Shown: positions 32,521 to 42,263 of the stretch, in pieces
Layout: each line of letters opens with the position of its first letter
How positions within the stretch are numbered: the stretch's first letter is position 1
Source: Stachybotrys elegans
Lineage: Eukaryota; Ascomycota; Sordariomycetes; Hypocreales; Stachybotryaceae
DNA: 64,000 nucleotides
Direction: 5' to 3'
Assembly (NCBI GenBank): GCA_020746835.1
Contig: JAGPNK010000003.1
Coordinates: forward strand, 310,001 to 374,000
Notes under the pieces: model-generated
Told to the model about the DNA's origin: nothing
Seen by the model: only the letters and a program-made list of their open reading frames with translations
Database searches by the model: none
Made by a program: the position numbers and the translations under genes

Positions 32521-34432
32521 ATGGAAAGCGACATATATACCGATGAAGATTATTTCATACCCATTTCACCGCCGCTACAGCCATTTCGACCGAGACTAGA
32601 CAACAACGGGCTTGCTAGGGAACAAGAAATTAATGTATTAGATATTGACGAGGATACTCTTCTAGTGAGATACTTTCCCCATTACCCCGCGCTATCCTAA
32701 ACGCTGACAAGGCCCCAAGCACTCGCCCTGGTACGACAGTAGAAAAAATGCGGCTATAAGCGGAGGTGCTATCCTTCTTCACCATTTAAGCAATGGTAGA
32801 ATCCTCGAACCCCGTCAACCGGTTGCAACAATTGAGACAGATTCCTCCGGAGGTGGGAGTAAGGATGAACTGAACCCTTCTTCCTTCAATACTCGCCCTA
32901 CCTCCAATAATGAACCAAATGTCCCCCCCCAGTTATATTCTCCCGGGGGGCTATTCTTACCACCATTGCCCCCAAGTCCACCACGATCGCTGCCAAGTTC
33001 ACGATATTCGCCGCCGAGTTCACCACAAACGCCGCCCAGCATTAGAGAGACTTTCTCTAGTTCGTCCATACCGACATTCAAGCAAAGGCGTTCCAGACAC
33101 GTTCGGAAGCGCCTCGGGCTTCCGCTGCTTGTTCGCAGGAGTACTGTCGCTATAGAGGTCATGGGATGTCCAGATAGTGGCTCTGACACAAATATCATGT
33201 CTTTGGAGCTTGCTACGCAACTTGGACTGGAGTTGAGGCAACCTGGAGAGAATGGCGACCGCTTTTCACTTGCTAATGGAAAGCATGTACGGTCCATTGG
33301 TCAGACATCCGCAAAATGCTCGTTCCTAAACGATTCTTCGCCAGGATCCCCTCTTTTGGAGTGCATCTTCAACGTCTTCCAAACTTTGGCAGTACCAATG
33401 ATTCTTGGTATGGAGTTCCTCTTAGAAACAGAAACGTTAACGAAGCACACGGATCGTATGGTGGAACAGCTCGTCCCCGCCATGCAGTCGCTCAGGGTCA
33501 ACAGCATCGGAAAGCCTCGGCAGAGCCTCGTATGCCGTCTCGATAGGCATATCGGATGCGCGAATATCGATACCGGATCAGACTTGGACTTTGTTAGTCC
33601 CCAGTTTGCCCAGTCGAGAGGCTTTGCTGTTACGCCGGAGTTTGCAGAGCTGGAGTTTGCTGATTCTAGCAAAGGGTATACTTTGGGTGTCACAAAGGCT
33701 CCATTGTGTATAGGAAATTTGGACTCACTGGACAAATTTATTCCTAGTGACTCTTCTATTGATCTCGAGTTCTACGTGCTTGAGAATCTCAACGCGGACA
33801 TTCTGCTTGGATTGGACACCATCGAGGAGCTGAAAATTTTCGAGTTGCACACAGATTTATTTGTGCCTAGTCTTCCACGCTTGGGTGAATCCGATATCAA
33901 CATTATCCGCCATATTGGCAACGTGGAGAGAAAAACGTCATGGCTGTTCCAAAGGTTCAAAGGCATGTTTCGAAGCACATCCGGTGAGCAAGGCGGTGGT
34001 GAGTTCCTTCCCTTTCTTTACTTGGTACCCCAAACTTACCTGTCATTCTACCAGCTCCATTGGACGATCTCAGAAAACAGCTCAATATTGAAGACCAACG
34101 TGAAAATTCGCATCGCGAGGCTGTACGAGCTGTAATAGACAAACTTCAGGGCCACGAGAAGGCTGTGGCTCAGAGTGCAGAGAATGAGCGGATTCAACTA
34201 TTTGAGCAAGAACGAAACCGGCGCGTTCAATTATTGAACAACCCACGAGAAGATGCCTATCGTTGCAATGTGCTGGGATGCAGCGCACCGCCCTTTCCAA
34301 CACAGTACCTTCTTAATTCGTAGGTTTATGTGGATTGTTCCGCCTGGGTCTGTCTATCAACTTGCTAATGACAGTAGCCATGCCAATATTCACAGCAGTG
34401 AGAGACCGCATTACTGTCCAATCACAGGGTAG
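32521..34432 (+). CDS. Protein with two retropepsin-like aspartic protease modules and a C2H2-like tail
   Basis: Four exons (32521..32664, 32720..33998, 34055..34319, 34378..34432), 580 aa. After a Pro/Ser-rich N-terminus come two similar modules. The first has PDSGSDTNIMSLELATQLGL, a strand with SLANGKHVRSIGQ and the flap-side hydrophobic MILGMEFL. The second has NIDTGSDLDFVSPQFAQSRGF, FADSSKGYTLG and ILLGLDTIEEL. Each keeps the DS/TG catalytic triad and the terminal hydrophobic-hydrophobic-Gly strand of retropepsins, so one chain could form the two-lobed active site that viral proteases build by dimerisation. A coiled helical region (RENSHREAVRAV...NRRVQLL) follows. The tail YRCNVLGC...YLLNSHANIH forms a C2H2-like finger, completed by the final 55-nt exon. 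There is no reverse transcriptase or integrase nearby, so it is a domesticated or independent family. Activity is unproven. Confidence 0.75.
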
Positions 34433-34876
34433 CGAGCGTTATGCTGATAGGATATCCCTTCGCCAGACACGTGCATGTGCATCACGTCGAGAAATCAAGG
34501 GATGATCCTCTCCTTAGAGCAGTTCTAAGTCAGAGACCTGACGGCCCAAATACAGGTAGAAGGAGGAGGGCCATTTAGTATCTGTCTATAACACAGCACG
34601 TTGGATGGACCCCCCCCACCCCCCTGTTTGTGCATCTTCTGAGCTTCGTATATTCTAGACAGACTGAAGGGGCGTCATAATATCTGACCGGATCCTGACA
34701 CATACGTTGGTGGACCGTCTCGGGTGCGGTGAAGATCTACTGTAATCATCACCACGGGAGTAAGGTCGGTATACATGTGGCTGGGTCGAAGTATGCGTTA
34801 TGGTTGGGTAGCTTAGATGCTTGATGATAGCAATACTATGAAGTGCTTCTTCTTCTCGAATGATGATTTCAGACTA
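34433..34876. other. Intergenic region
   Basis: 444 bp between convergent genes, with a C-rich tract at 34609-34625. Nothing else recognised. Confidence 0.5.
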
Positions 34877-36439
34877 CTAGGACGCCTTCTGTGAGGGGCA
34901 TAAGTGATGGACAGGCTCATCACCTATCTCGGCCATCTTATCCTCCAACTTCTTCATCATAACACGGACCACAGATGCATATTCTGCTTCGTGGTAACAA
35001 TTAAAAAGCTCCAACGGGTCCTTCTCGCAGTCGAAAAGCTCCCACTCCTTCTCCTCGCCACCAGGCTGCGTCCCCTCGAGTCCGAAATCCTCATTGTACC
35101 AGTAAATCAGCTTGTAGCGCTTATCACGGATGCCATAATGGGCCGACGCTCCATGGATCTTGTCGTTGTGCATCCAGTACCGGTGGTAAGCCACCTGCTG
35201 CCAATTCTCGGGAGTTGTGCCTTGGAGTAGTGACCGGAAGGAGAAGCCTTGCATATACGATGGTATCGTGACGCCGGCGAAATCGAGAAAGGTAGGTGCA
35301 AAGTCTACATTGCTGATGATGTCGTTGCAAACGCTGTTTGACTTGATCTCTCGGGGGTACCTGATTAGGAAAGGCATCTGGAAGCTCTCTTCATACATGA
35401 ATCGCTTATCGAACCAGCCATGTTCACCGAGGAAGAAGCCCTGGTCCGAGGTATAGATGACAATGGTATCCTTGGCCAAGTCTTCCTCGTCTAGATAATC
35501 CAGGAGCCGACCAACATTGTCGTCAATGCTCTGGATGGTGCGTAGATAGCGCTGCATATAGCGCTGGAACTTGAACTCCGCAAGTTCCTCTGGCGTACTG
35601 AAAGTGAAAGCTTCGCCTGTCTGCTTGCAGACGAGCTTCATCCTGGTCACATCAGATGGCGCTGGGATCTTGCGATCCGCCCGGTTCCACACATCCATCA
35701 GCTTCACGCCGACTTCTGCTGCCGGGCCCTCGGGCTGCACGAGGCCTAGGTCGGTGTATGTCAGATCCTCTGCGACTCTCATCTTGACAATTTTGGCAGC
35801 GTTGGCGCGATTCTTGTAATCGTCTGTGAAGGTATCTGGAAGCTTCACGGGATCCGTATACATGTCCTTGTGCTTGGAGTCATACTCCCATGACCGATGA
35901 GGTGCCTTGTGGTGGCACATGATGAAAAAGGGACGAGACTTGTCCCGCTTCTTCATCCAGTCAATACACTTGTCAGTGATGATATCGGTGGCGTAGCCCG
36001 GAACCTTTGACATGCCGCTGGGCTCAATGAACTGAGGGTCCCAGTATTCGCCCTGGCCTGGCACAACACTCCAGTAGTCGAAGCCTGCTGGCTCGTGGGC
36101 CTTGCCTTCACCGAGATGCCACTTTCCCACCATGGCTGTCTGGTACCTTTGCGGCGAAGCTCGCAGCTGCTTGGCGACGTTGGGGAGCCTCTTGGGCAGC
36201 GCCGAGTCAAGAGTTAGGACGCCATTGACGTGATTGTGTGTTCCGCACAGAATCGCGGCCCTTGATGGAGTGCATATGCTGTTGGTCACGTAGCAATGGT
36301 TGAAAAGCATTCCCTCGTTTGCAATCCGATCCAGATTCGGCGTGGAGTTGATCCCCTGCCCGTAGCAGGAGATGGACTTGGCAGCATGGTCATCGGCCAT
36401 GATGAACACGATGTTTGGGGGCGTGTCCAGCTTCATCAT
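34877..36439 (-). CDS. Sulfatase 1 (intracellular-type, alkaline phosphatase superfamily)
   Basis: Intronless. The frame is open from 36580, but the start is placed at ATG 36439 because MMKLDTPPNIVFIMADDHA is the normal beginning of the domain; this gives 520 aa. The catalytic signature is ICTPSRAAIL, with the cysteine at residue 56 that must be converted to formylglycine. Metal ligands come from NIVFIMADDHA and YTSDQGFFLGEHG, and GKWHLG is also present. No signal peptide is visible, so the enzyme is probably cytosolic. Its overall layout (GYATDIITDKCIDWM, SRPFFIMCHHKAPHRSWE) resembles glycan sulfatases of the N-acetylglucosamine-6-sulfatase / mucin-desulfating group more than the classical fungal arylsulfatase. 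Substrate is not determined. It is the first of three sulfatases in 12 kb, and its upstream region carries two CGG-N4-CGG elements. Confidence 0.88.
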   Translation of the reverse strand: MMKLDTPPNIVFIMADDHAAKSISCYGQGINSTPNLDRIANEGMLFNHCYVTNSICTPSRAAILCGTHNHVNGVLTLDSALPKRLPNVAKQLRASPQRYQTAMVGKWHLGEGKAHEPAGFDYWSVVPGQGEYWDPQFIEPSGMSKVPGYATDIITDKCIDWMKKRDKSRPFFIMCHHKAPHRSWEYDSKHKDMYTDPVKLPDTFTDDYKNRANAAKIVKMRVAEDLTYTDLGLVQPEGPAAEVGVKLMDVWNRADRKIPAPSDVTRMKLVCKQTGEAFTFSTPEELAEFKFQRYMQRYLRTIQSIDDNVGRLLDYLDEEDLAKDTIVIYTSDQGFFLGEHGWFDKRFMYEESFQMPFLIRYPREIKSNSVCNDIISNVDFAPTFLDFAGVTIPSYMQGFSFRSLLQGTTPENWQQVAYHRYWMHNDKIHGASAHYGIRDKRYKLIYWYNEDFGLEGTQPGGEEKEWELFDCEKDPLELFNCYHEAEYASVVRVMMKKLEDKMAEIGDEPVHHLCPSQKAS

Positions 36440-36687
36440 GTCGGAGGTGTCTCTACTTGCCGCTTCGAGTCTTTGTGCATGAAAAGGGAAAGAAGGGGAA
36501 TGATGTCGAGGCGCGGTGAGCGGGGATAGGGCGCGATTGTAGGGATTATTCGTATGGCCTCGCTCAGTGATTAAGGTCACATCTCCGAACTAGGATATTC
36601 CTTTGTCCCCTTCACCGACAGCGCATGCTCCTCAATCCGGAGTGCTGGCTTGTTAGGACCTAAACTTTAGTGGTCCAGCTCAAGTGT

Positions 36688-36702
36688 CGGTAATCGGCGA
36701 AC
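36688..36702 (+). promoter_or_regulatory. CGG-N4-CGG element, copy 1
   Basis: CGGTAATCGGCGAAC, 250 bp upstream of the sulfatase 1 start. Direct CGG triplets separated by 4 nt are a typical Zn2Cys6 dimer target. It matches the consensus CGGTARTCGGYGAWC shared with 36766-36780, 41984-41998 and 44590-44604. Confidence 0.55.
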
Positions 36703-36765
36703 AGGGTGTTGGCTGGTGGAGAATAAAACAGACAGCTGGCTAACCAGTGGTTTATTTTGCCACAG

Positions 36766-36780
36766 CGGTAATCGGTGAAC
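36766..36780 (+). promoter_or_regulatory. CGG-N4-CGG element, copy 2
   Basis: CGGTAATCGGTGAAC, differing from copy 1 at one position and lying 78 bp from it. Upstream of sulfatase 1. Confidence 0.55.
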
Positions 36781-36844
36781 GATGAGAGCACGCCATCACT
36801 CAGCCGTTGAGACAAAGCTGATTCCGGGGAAGCAATAACTTGGC

Positions 36845-36866
36845 GTTCCGGTGAAAGCCTCGGAAC
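36845..36866. promoter_or_regulatory. Inverted GTTCCG-N10-CGGAAC repeat
   Basis: GTTCCG at 36845-36850 and its exact reverse complement CGGAAC at 36861-36866, with a 10-nt spacer. The half-sites are the same as those fused without spacer in the palindromes at 46840-46853 and 49127-49142. Confidence 0.5.
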
Positions 36867-36875
36867 GATTGGCTC

Positions 36876-39158
36876 TCAGATGCAATCATGGGACGAACCT
36901 GGTGAGAAGTCACTCTGCCAACCCCAGGTCGGCCAAAGATTCAGGTCCCAGGTGCTCAGGTCCAGAGCCTCGAGTGGGCCAAACCCGGCGTGGATGTGGT
37001 CACCAACTGCTGCCAAGCCGGGATCACCCCATGCGCTGCCAGCCAGGCCGATTTGCCTGGACTCAAGCGGCATTTGCTGATCATGAATCGCAGCCGCTAC
37101 AGAGGGATTGGGGTTGACGAGGGCACCAACGGGCTCAGCTCGTCTCGCCTCTCTAGAGTCGTCGTCCTCGTCACGAAACCCCGCCTGTCTGAGCGCGCTG
37201 TGAATACCCAGCCTCGTGCGCCTCTGTATGTTCATGGCGAAGCGTGGCCGGTGGCTGCGATCTGCTTGCTCCTCGTCGGAAAATTCTCTGCGCTGATCTG
37301 GCGTCCCTGCCATGTGCATCGCAATGATATGATCGAGCTCTTTGACCGTCTTACCTAGCATCGCCGAGGAAGAAAACATGGAACGAATGATTCGTAGAGT
37401 CTCTTTGGCCATCTCTATCGCCTCTTCGTCCGTGATGTTCTGGTCCTGTGGTACAGCGTTGGATGCACCGAAAAAGAGTAGCAAGCGGGATGCGTGATAG
37501 CCGCCAATGCAAATGTCTCTAGGTGGTGCAACCAACTGTCGATTCAAATCCCGGACATCCTTGATGATGTTGATGAGGGTGCGGGCATGGTGAAGACACG
37601 AGATGGCAGCCCGCGACACGTAGCCAGGCTCGCAGGCCCGGATGACGGCATCAGGTGCGGCCTCTTGGTAGCCAGAAACAAAAAGTCGGTAAATATCGCA
37701 GTGTGTTTGATGCCATGCAATTTGAACCGCAACGTATCGTGGGAGCCATCTCGAGCCGGCATAGCGCTGAAGAGTCTCTGTGTTGTACGGTGGCGGCTCT
37801 ACTAGTCTGAGCGATTGGATCATCTCTTCAGCCAGGTCTGTGAGCTGGGGAGTGACATTGGACTCGACGGACAGCTGCCGCTTCAGCCGCATAACATCTC
37901 TTCGGACAATGCTTAGGCGAAGGTAAACCTGCAAGAGGCCGCCCTCGGCGACGCCATCCAGGGACGATGAGCTTAACGTTAACTCGCTGGCATGGAAGTC
38001 TTCCTCAGGGCATGGCATCTTGAGGTAGATGAGGTCCGACTGGCAGACGCTCGACTCGGGCAAGCCGACGGAGAAGTAGCTATCAACCAGCATGATGGAC
38101 CAAGTCAGACGTCTTCGGACTTCTTGGGATACGTGGTCCAAGTCGAGCCGCTCGTACTGCAGCCGCAATGCGCTGATAGACCGAGCGACGATGGACAGGA
38201 GCATAAATCCCCTCTTGAAGTTGCCCGTCTCAACGCGATATAGGACAGCGAGCAGGAGGGCCTGGGTCTTGAACACGGTAGGGCTCTCAATGCTTTGCCA
38301 TGCCAGATCCTCTGCACGCTGCACCCACAGGGAGGCATGGGATGGGTAGTACTTGGGGTATTTCATGATGCTCGTGGTGAGTCCGCAAATGGAGAGCAAC
38401 AGTGCTTCATTAATGGTCTCATCGAGGCACCGTTTGGTGACGGATATCTCGGAGAGGAAAGCGAAACCTGGCAGGGCGTAGATGTATCTGAAGAAGTCAT
38501 TGACCATCTGCAGCTGCTCGTGGGTTGTTGGGAGGGCCTGGCTGGACCTTGGGCTGTCCGCGCTGAAGTTGGACGCCGAGCTCTGCCAGGATTCGTTCAA
38601 CATGACGGCCGAGTTGGCCAGCAGGGAGCCGGCGGCTGCAGGTTCAAGTGCCCGGGTTGGCGCAGGCGATGGAAGAGATGGCGACGTGGGTTTCCTAAGC
38701 TGCTCCATTGCCTGCGACGAGCTACCAGGAGACGTAGGACAACCGCCTTGAAACGACAATGCGCCGTTGGATGAGGCCAGGCTAGCCCTCGACTGCGACG
38801 CGCGCCTCCTTGCGCCGGGATAGACGCAGTCCCTGGACCGCGCCTGGCACGGCTCGCACGAGGGCGTCTCGCCTGTGCACCTCGTCTTGTTGGCGCGGCA
38901 AGGAATGCACGCCAGCGGTCTCCGCCTCTTCTCCAGGCGAGGCAACGGCTGGGCATGGCGGCTGGGAGCCTCGGCAAAGAAGCAGGCAAACTCGAGCCGC
39001 TCGCAGTTGGAGCAGCAAGGCGGTCCTCCACTGCAGCGAACCTGAATAGAGAGAGAGAGGAGGTGGTTAGTCGGACAAGGACAAGGTCGCTTGAGGGAAC
39101 GACTCACCTTGCGAGCACGACATTGCACGCATGTATTGGCAGACCGGGCGGGCGGCAT
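36876..39158 (-). CDS. Transcription factor with two tandem Zn2Cys6 clusters and a fungal TF domain
   Basis: Two exons (39158..39108, 39041..36876), 738 aa from ATG 39158. An in-frame ATG at 39305 would add 49 residues. Two zinc clusters lie back to back: CVQCRARK/VRCSGGPPCCSNCERLEFAC (about 10-37, split by the intron) and CIPCRANKTRC...CEPCQARSRDC (about 63-90). Both fit CX2CX6CX5-6CX2CX6C. Most fungal regulators have one. The middle (about 220-600) is a typical fungal-specific TF domain with LPGFAFLSE, YPSHASLWVQRAEDLA and RRRLTWSIMLVDSYFSVGLP. The 66-nt intron is in frame and stop-free. It lies between two sulfatases, so it is a strong candidate regulator of the block, possibly through the CGG-N4-CGG motif. 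Targets are inferred. Confidence 0.87.
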   Translation of the reverse strand: MPPARSANTCVQCRARKVSRSLKRPCPCPTNHLLSLSIQVRCSGGPPCCSNCERLEFACFFAEAPSRHAQPLPRLEKRRRPLACIPCRANKTRCTGETPSCEPCQARSRDCVYPGARRRASQSRASLASSNGALSFQGGCPTSPGSSSQAMEQLRKPTSPSLPSPAPTRALEPAAAGSLLANSAVMLNESWQSSASNFSADSPRSSQALPTTHEQLQMVNDFFRYIYALPGFAFLSEISVTKRCLDETINEALLLSICGLTTSIMKYPKYYPSHASLWVQRAEDLAWQSIESPTVFKTQALLLAVLYRVETGNFKRGFMLLSIVARSISALRLQYERLDLDHVSQEVRRRLTWSIMLVDSYFSVGLPESSVCQSDLIYLKMPCPEEDFHASELTLSSSSLDGVAEGGLLQVYLRLSIVRRDVMRLKRQLSVESNVTPQLTDLAEEMIQSLRLVEPPPYNTETLQRYAGSRWLPRYVAVQIAWHQTHCDIYRLFVSGYQEAAPDAVIRACEPGYVSRAAISCLHHARTLINIIKDVRDLNRQLVAPPRDICIGGYHASRLLLFFGASNAVPQDQNITDEEAIEMAKETLRIIRSMFSSSAMLGKTVKELDHIIAMHMAGTPDQRREFSDEEQADRSHRPRFAMNIQRRTRLGIHSALRQAGFRDEDDDSREARRAEPVGALVNPNPSVAAAIHDQQMPLESRQIGLAGSAWGDPGLAAVGDHIHAGFGPLEALDLSTWDLNLWPTWGWQSDFSPGSSHDCI

Positions 39159-39467
39159 TTTGAGCACCACGCCCACGTCCTCGAGTGCAGTGTTGCCGTT
39201 GCTTCGACATGACGGGTTGAGCAAAGCCTGAGATGCTTCTTGGTCTGGATGCGACGAGAGCGTGATTGCGCCATAGCGGGGCCCTATACTGGGAACTGGG
39301 GTCAATTACAGCGGTGCATTACTGGCATACGCTGCTGGTTTAGTGTCTGGGCCACCACTTGACATTCAAGGCATTATCTGGACGCATTGCTTCTATTCTT
39401 TTACCTAAATACAAGTGAGGTAGGTATTAATTTTGAATGCGGTCTCCCATTAAATCATATACATGGG
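39159..39467. promoter_or_regulatory. Dual zinc-cluster regulator promoter / 3' flank of sulfatase 2
   Basis: 309 bp. It contains in-frame upstream ATGs relative to the regulator, and AT-rich sequence near 39400. No copy of the block's CGG-N4-CGG element was seen. Confidence 0.4.
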
Positions 39468-41654
39468 TTAATCTCTCAACTCCTCGGATGGAACTGTTGG
39501 TCCCATTTCCTCGTCCGTCAAGACATGGACATCCGCCATCAGATCCTCCATGGTGGCATGTCGCTGCTCAGGACCTCCTGCGGGCGTCTGATTCGGCCGT
39601 ACGCCAACCGTGCCAGGCGACGAGGACACCCAGTTGTCTGTCGGCTTCCGGTGCGCCTTGCCCAGGCCCTTCTCTGCCCCCGGCGGATAGAACGGCTTCT
39701 CGTTCTCCTCGTCCTGGTATAGCATGCATTTGCCAAAATGCACCTTGGGCATCTGCTCATAGAAGTCGTCGTACTCATACGCCATGGCTGCCGCGAGCGA
39801 GTTGACTCGACTCCTTGCCTGCGGCGGCTGGAGTGCTGACCACGGATCGCGGCAGCTGTCTCCGGTGCATGACTTGGTCACCATGAGGATGGCGTTTAGC
39901 CGGTGAATCAATCGCTGATGCTCATGCGCAACGTCTCCTCGCGCGAGGTTATTGATCTCCCAATGGTCGGCCTATCGTTTGCTTGTCAACGCTGCTCAAT
40001 TCGAAACACAGGACCATCACCAACCGTGGTGTTGTAGAGCTCCATCTCATTCGTGCACCAGTGGAGGAACATCCACGAGCTTTCCTCCGACACGATACGA
40101 AGCGTCTTGTAACTGTTGTTCACAAGTCTGACGCCAGCATATTCGGGAATTTCGACAATTTTGTCTCCCCAAAACTCAATGTTAATAATCTCCTTTGCTG
40201 AGCCAATCTCAAGACGCTTCTTGGGTACGGGGTCTCTCCAGTCCGAGAGCAGGCTTCGGCCATCGAGGAACTCCGGCCATTCTGCCTTGTCCAGGCCCAT
40301 TATCTCGAGAAAGGTTGGTGCAAAGTCTAGATGTGCGCTGGCGACCTTGGATTTCACCCCCTTTGGCATCTTCGGACCTCTGACGATAAGAGGGAGGTTC
40401 GTGTCCTGGATGTACGGAAGAGCTTTGCCTCCAGGCAAGCGATGCGCCCCAATGTGATAGCCGTTGTCCGTGGTGTAAATGACTACAATGTCAAATACCA
40501 TCTCGCGAACACCCTGGGGTGGAATACATACTGTACGTGTTGTCCAGCTGGCCAGCTTCATCGAGCTTGCTAATGACATCCTCAATGATTTCATCAATGC
40601 CTTGAATCGACTGGATCCGCCCCCGAAACAGTCGATCTGCGGATGCCTCTGCCTCGCTGTTCATTCGTTCCAAGTCCTTCAAGAAGACGCTTTTGCCTTG
40701 CTGTATCTCGTCCACAGGATTCCAGTTGGCGAACCGGGGGGCTTGGAGACCGGGAAACATGTCCGCATGCCGTGCTTGGGGCGTCGGCGGGTTGGACCCT
40801 GCGACATGCGGTGCATATGGCATGATTGCCAAAAAGAATGGATTTCGGTCGTTGAGAAGACGATCCAAGCGGTCAAGTCTGCGGATCACGATCAGAACAT
40901 GTCTTTCATGAGCTGGACATGACTGCTTACGCCTTGATTCTTACAACATCGTTGCTGTGAAAACCTCGATATTGGACTGGGCGTTCTCCATTTTGAGACA
41001 TGACGACGTTGTTGAAGTTGTTGATGTAAGGTTCAAGCTGCCGCAATGTCAACCGTGTTTTATGGCAATGATGCTGAGTGTCATACCAGGGCATCCACAT
41101 GATCCCATCCCTTGGGAGGAATGTGGTAGTTGGCCTGGCTGTAACCATTAAGGAACTTTCCAACCACTATTCAGAGTCAGACGACGTAACTCAATAAGAA
41201 GAAGGAAGACATGACAAACTCTCTGCCTTGTAGCCAGCCTTCTTGATCCAGTGAGGGAGGTAGTTTAGGTCTTCGCCAGCAAGACGCCATTTGTCGTAGT
41301 TACCTCTGCGAGTCCATTTCGTCAGTCCAACAAGACGGATTTCATGTATGCGGTCAAGTGTTTTACTTACCCAGGGGGGCGAACGTGCGTAATGTTGGTC
41401 GAGTGAGCGGCCTGGCCTCTGAGCAGCGAGGCCCTCGACGGACAGCAGTTGCTCACAGTGCCAAAATGATTCTCAAACTCGACTCCCTTGGCCACCAGTT
41501 CTCTCTGCAGGACCGGCATGTAGTCCAATGAGCCCAGCTGTCTGTCTTGGTCATCAGACATGATGAAGACAATGTTTGGCTTGTGGCAGTTTTTCCTGCC
41601 AAAGGCCAAGCCGGCCATGGCCAACGCCGTAACAAAGGACACAGTCAACCTCAT
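39468..41654 (-). CDS. Sulfatase 2, secreted arylsulfatase
   Basis: Seven exons (41654..41371, 41305..41220, 41166..41087, 41037..40931, 40878..40532, 40482..40025, 39971..39468), 621 aa. It starts with a signal peptide (MRLTVSFVTALAMAGLAFG), so it is secreted. NIVFIMSDDQD and CCPSRASLLRGQ (formylglycine cysteine C70) are the sulfatase signatures. THVRPPGGNYDKW, GKFLNGYSQANYHIPPKGWD, AIMPYAPHVAGSNPP, YTTDNGYHIGAHRL and APTFLEIMG follow in the usual order of fungal and plant arylsulfatases. The small exons (86, 80 and 107 nt) carry conserved blocks and are easily lost by gene callers. This family releases sulfate from aryl or glycan sulfate esters outside the cell and is induced by sulfur starvation in Neurospora. 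It is divergent from the sugar transporter over 609 bp holding shared motifs. Confidence 0.88.
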
Positions 41655-41748
41655 TTTGCCAGTCGCTTCTCAACATCCGGGGTTGAAGCCGTAGGCTGGA
41701 CGGATATGCCCTGGAAACCTCACCCATCTATTACTTTATACACTGCAT

Positions 41749-41812
41749 CTACAGCGGGTCGACAATGCAATCCGACTAGTAAAGACGGTTTACTTTTGTT
41801 GACCCGCTGTAG
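41749..41812. repeat. Inverted repeat with 15-bp arms in the sulfatase 2/transporter promoter
   Basis: CTACAGCGGGTCGAC (41749-41763) and GTTGACCCGCTGTAG (41798-41812) are reverse complements with one mismatch and a 34-nt spacer. The arms contain CGGGTC/GACCCG. It lies 95 bp upstream of the sulfatase 2 start codon, a plausible operator position. It could also form a hairpin. Confidence 0.65.
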
Positions 41813-41983
41813 GTGGACCACCGATAGCTTGGGCCGTACATAGACTGCCCTGCAGGATCCAATCACGAAATTGCGTCATTCTTGAGATTCTAACACCATT
41901 GCGGATCTAACGAGTTCTTCACCCGGTTGTAAGAGATCAACACGCACAAGATTGGCCCTCAATAAAATATCATGGTGACTGCT

Positions 41984-41998
41984 CGGTAGTCGGCGATC
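41984..41998 (+). promoter_or_regulatory. CGG-N4-CGG element, copy 3
   Basis: CGGTAGTCGGCGATC. Exact 15-bp match to 44590-44604 and 12-13 of 15 positions shared with the two copies upstream of sulfatase 1. Located between sulfatase 2 and the transporter. Confidence 0.6.
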
Positions 41999-42263
41999 CA
42001 CTTGGTTGCTTGCGAACAGGCTAATGCTCATCGCAACAGCTTGAACCGAGTGGTTGGACTTGCACGATTCCGGAAGACCCTGGGGGGGGGGAAATGTGCC
42101 AGCTGAAGGTATTACACTATGCGACGCTGCTGCTCCTCATGTTGGCGTCGAGGACAAGCCCCTTGGTTCTTTTAAAGGTTGCGACTGTCCGCCAACCCTC
42201 CAAGACAGACTCCTCAGGTTCATCTCAACTTGTCCAAGGTGCTCCCTCGTCTTCGCCGACAAC

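Larger units (their letters stand above)
36440..36875. promoter_or_regulatory. Sulfatase 1 promoter with CGG-repeat elements
   Basis: 436 bp upstream of sulfatase 1, between it and the stop codon of the dual zinc-cluster regulator. It contains two copies of a CGG-N4-CGG direct-repeat element (36688-36702, 36766-36780) and an inverted GTTCCG-N10-CGGAAC repeat (36845-36866). Both element types recur in other promoters of this block. Reading as regulator binding sites is inference. Confidence 0.55.
41655..42263. promoter_or_regulatory. Divergent promoter of sulfatase 2 and the sugar transporter
   Basis: 609 bp. Contents: a 15-bp-arm inverted repeat (41749-41763 / 41798-41812), a CGG-N4-CGG element (41984-41998), an 8-bp TTCCGGAA palindrome (42068-42075) and a G-run at about 42081-42092. 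An open frame covers its 3' part (42054 onward), in frame with the transporter. I place the transporter start at 42264, where homology-like sequence begins. Confidence 0.55.

Noticed and set aside
32521..34432. Retrotransposon pol fragment
   Set aside because: The aspartic modules are duplicated, sit in a well-spliced four-exon gene, and no RT, RNase H, integrase, LTR or primer-binding site is visible nearby.
36440..36580. 47-residue N-terminal extension of sulfatase 1
   Set aside because: In frame but rich in His/Pro/Arg, not a signal peptide, and the catalytic domain begins right at MMKLDTPPNIVF.
42054..42263. N-terminal extension of the sugar transporter
   Set aside because: The frame is open, but the sequence (GRPWGGGNVPAEG...) crosses a poly-G tract and the CGG-element promoter. 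Family-like sequence begins at ATG 42264.
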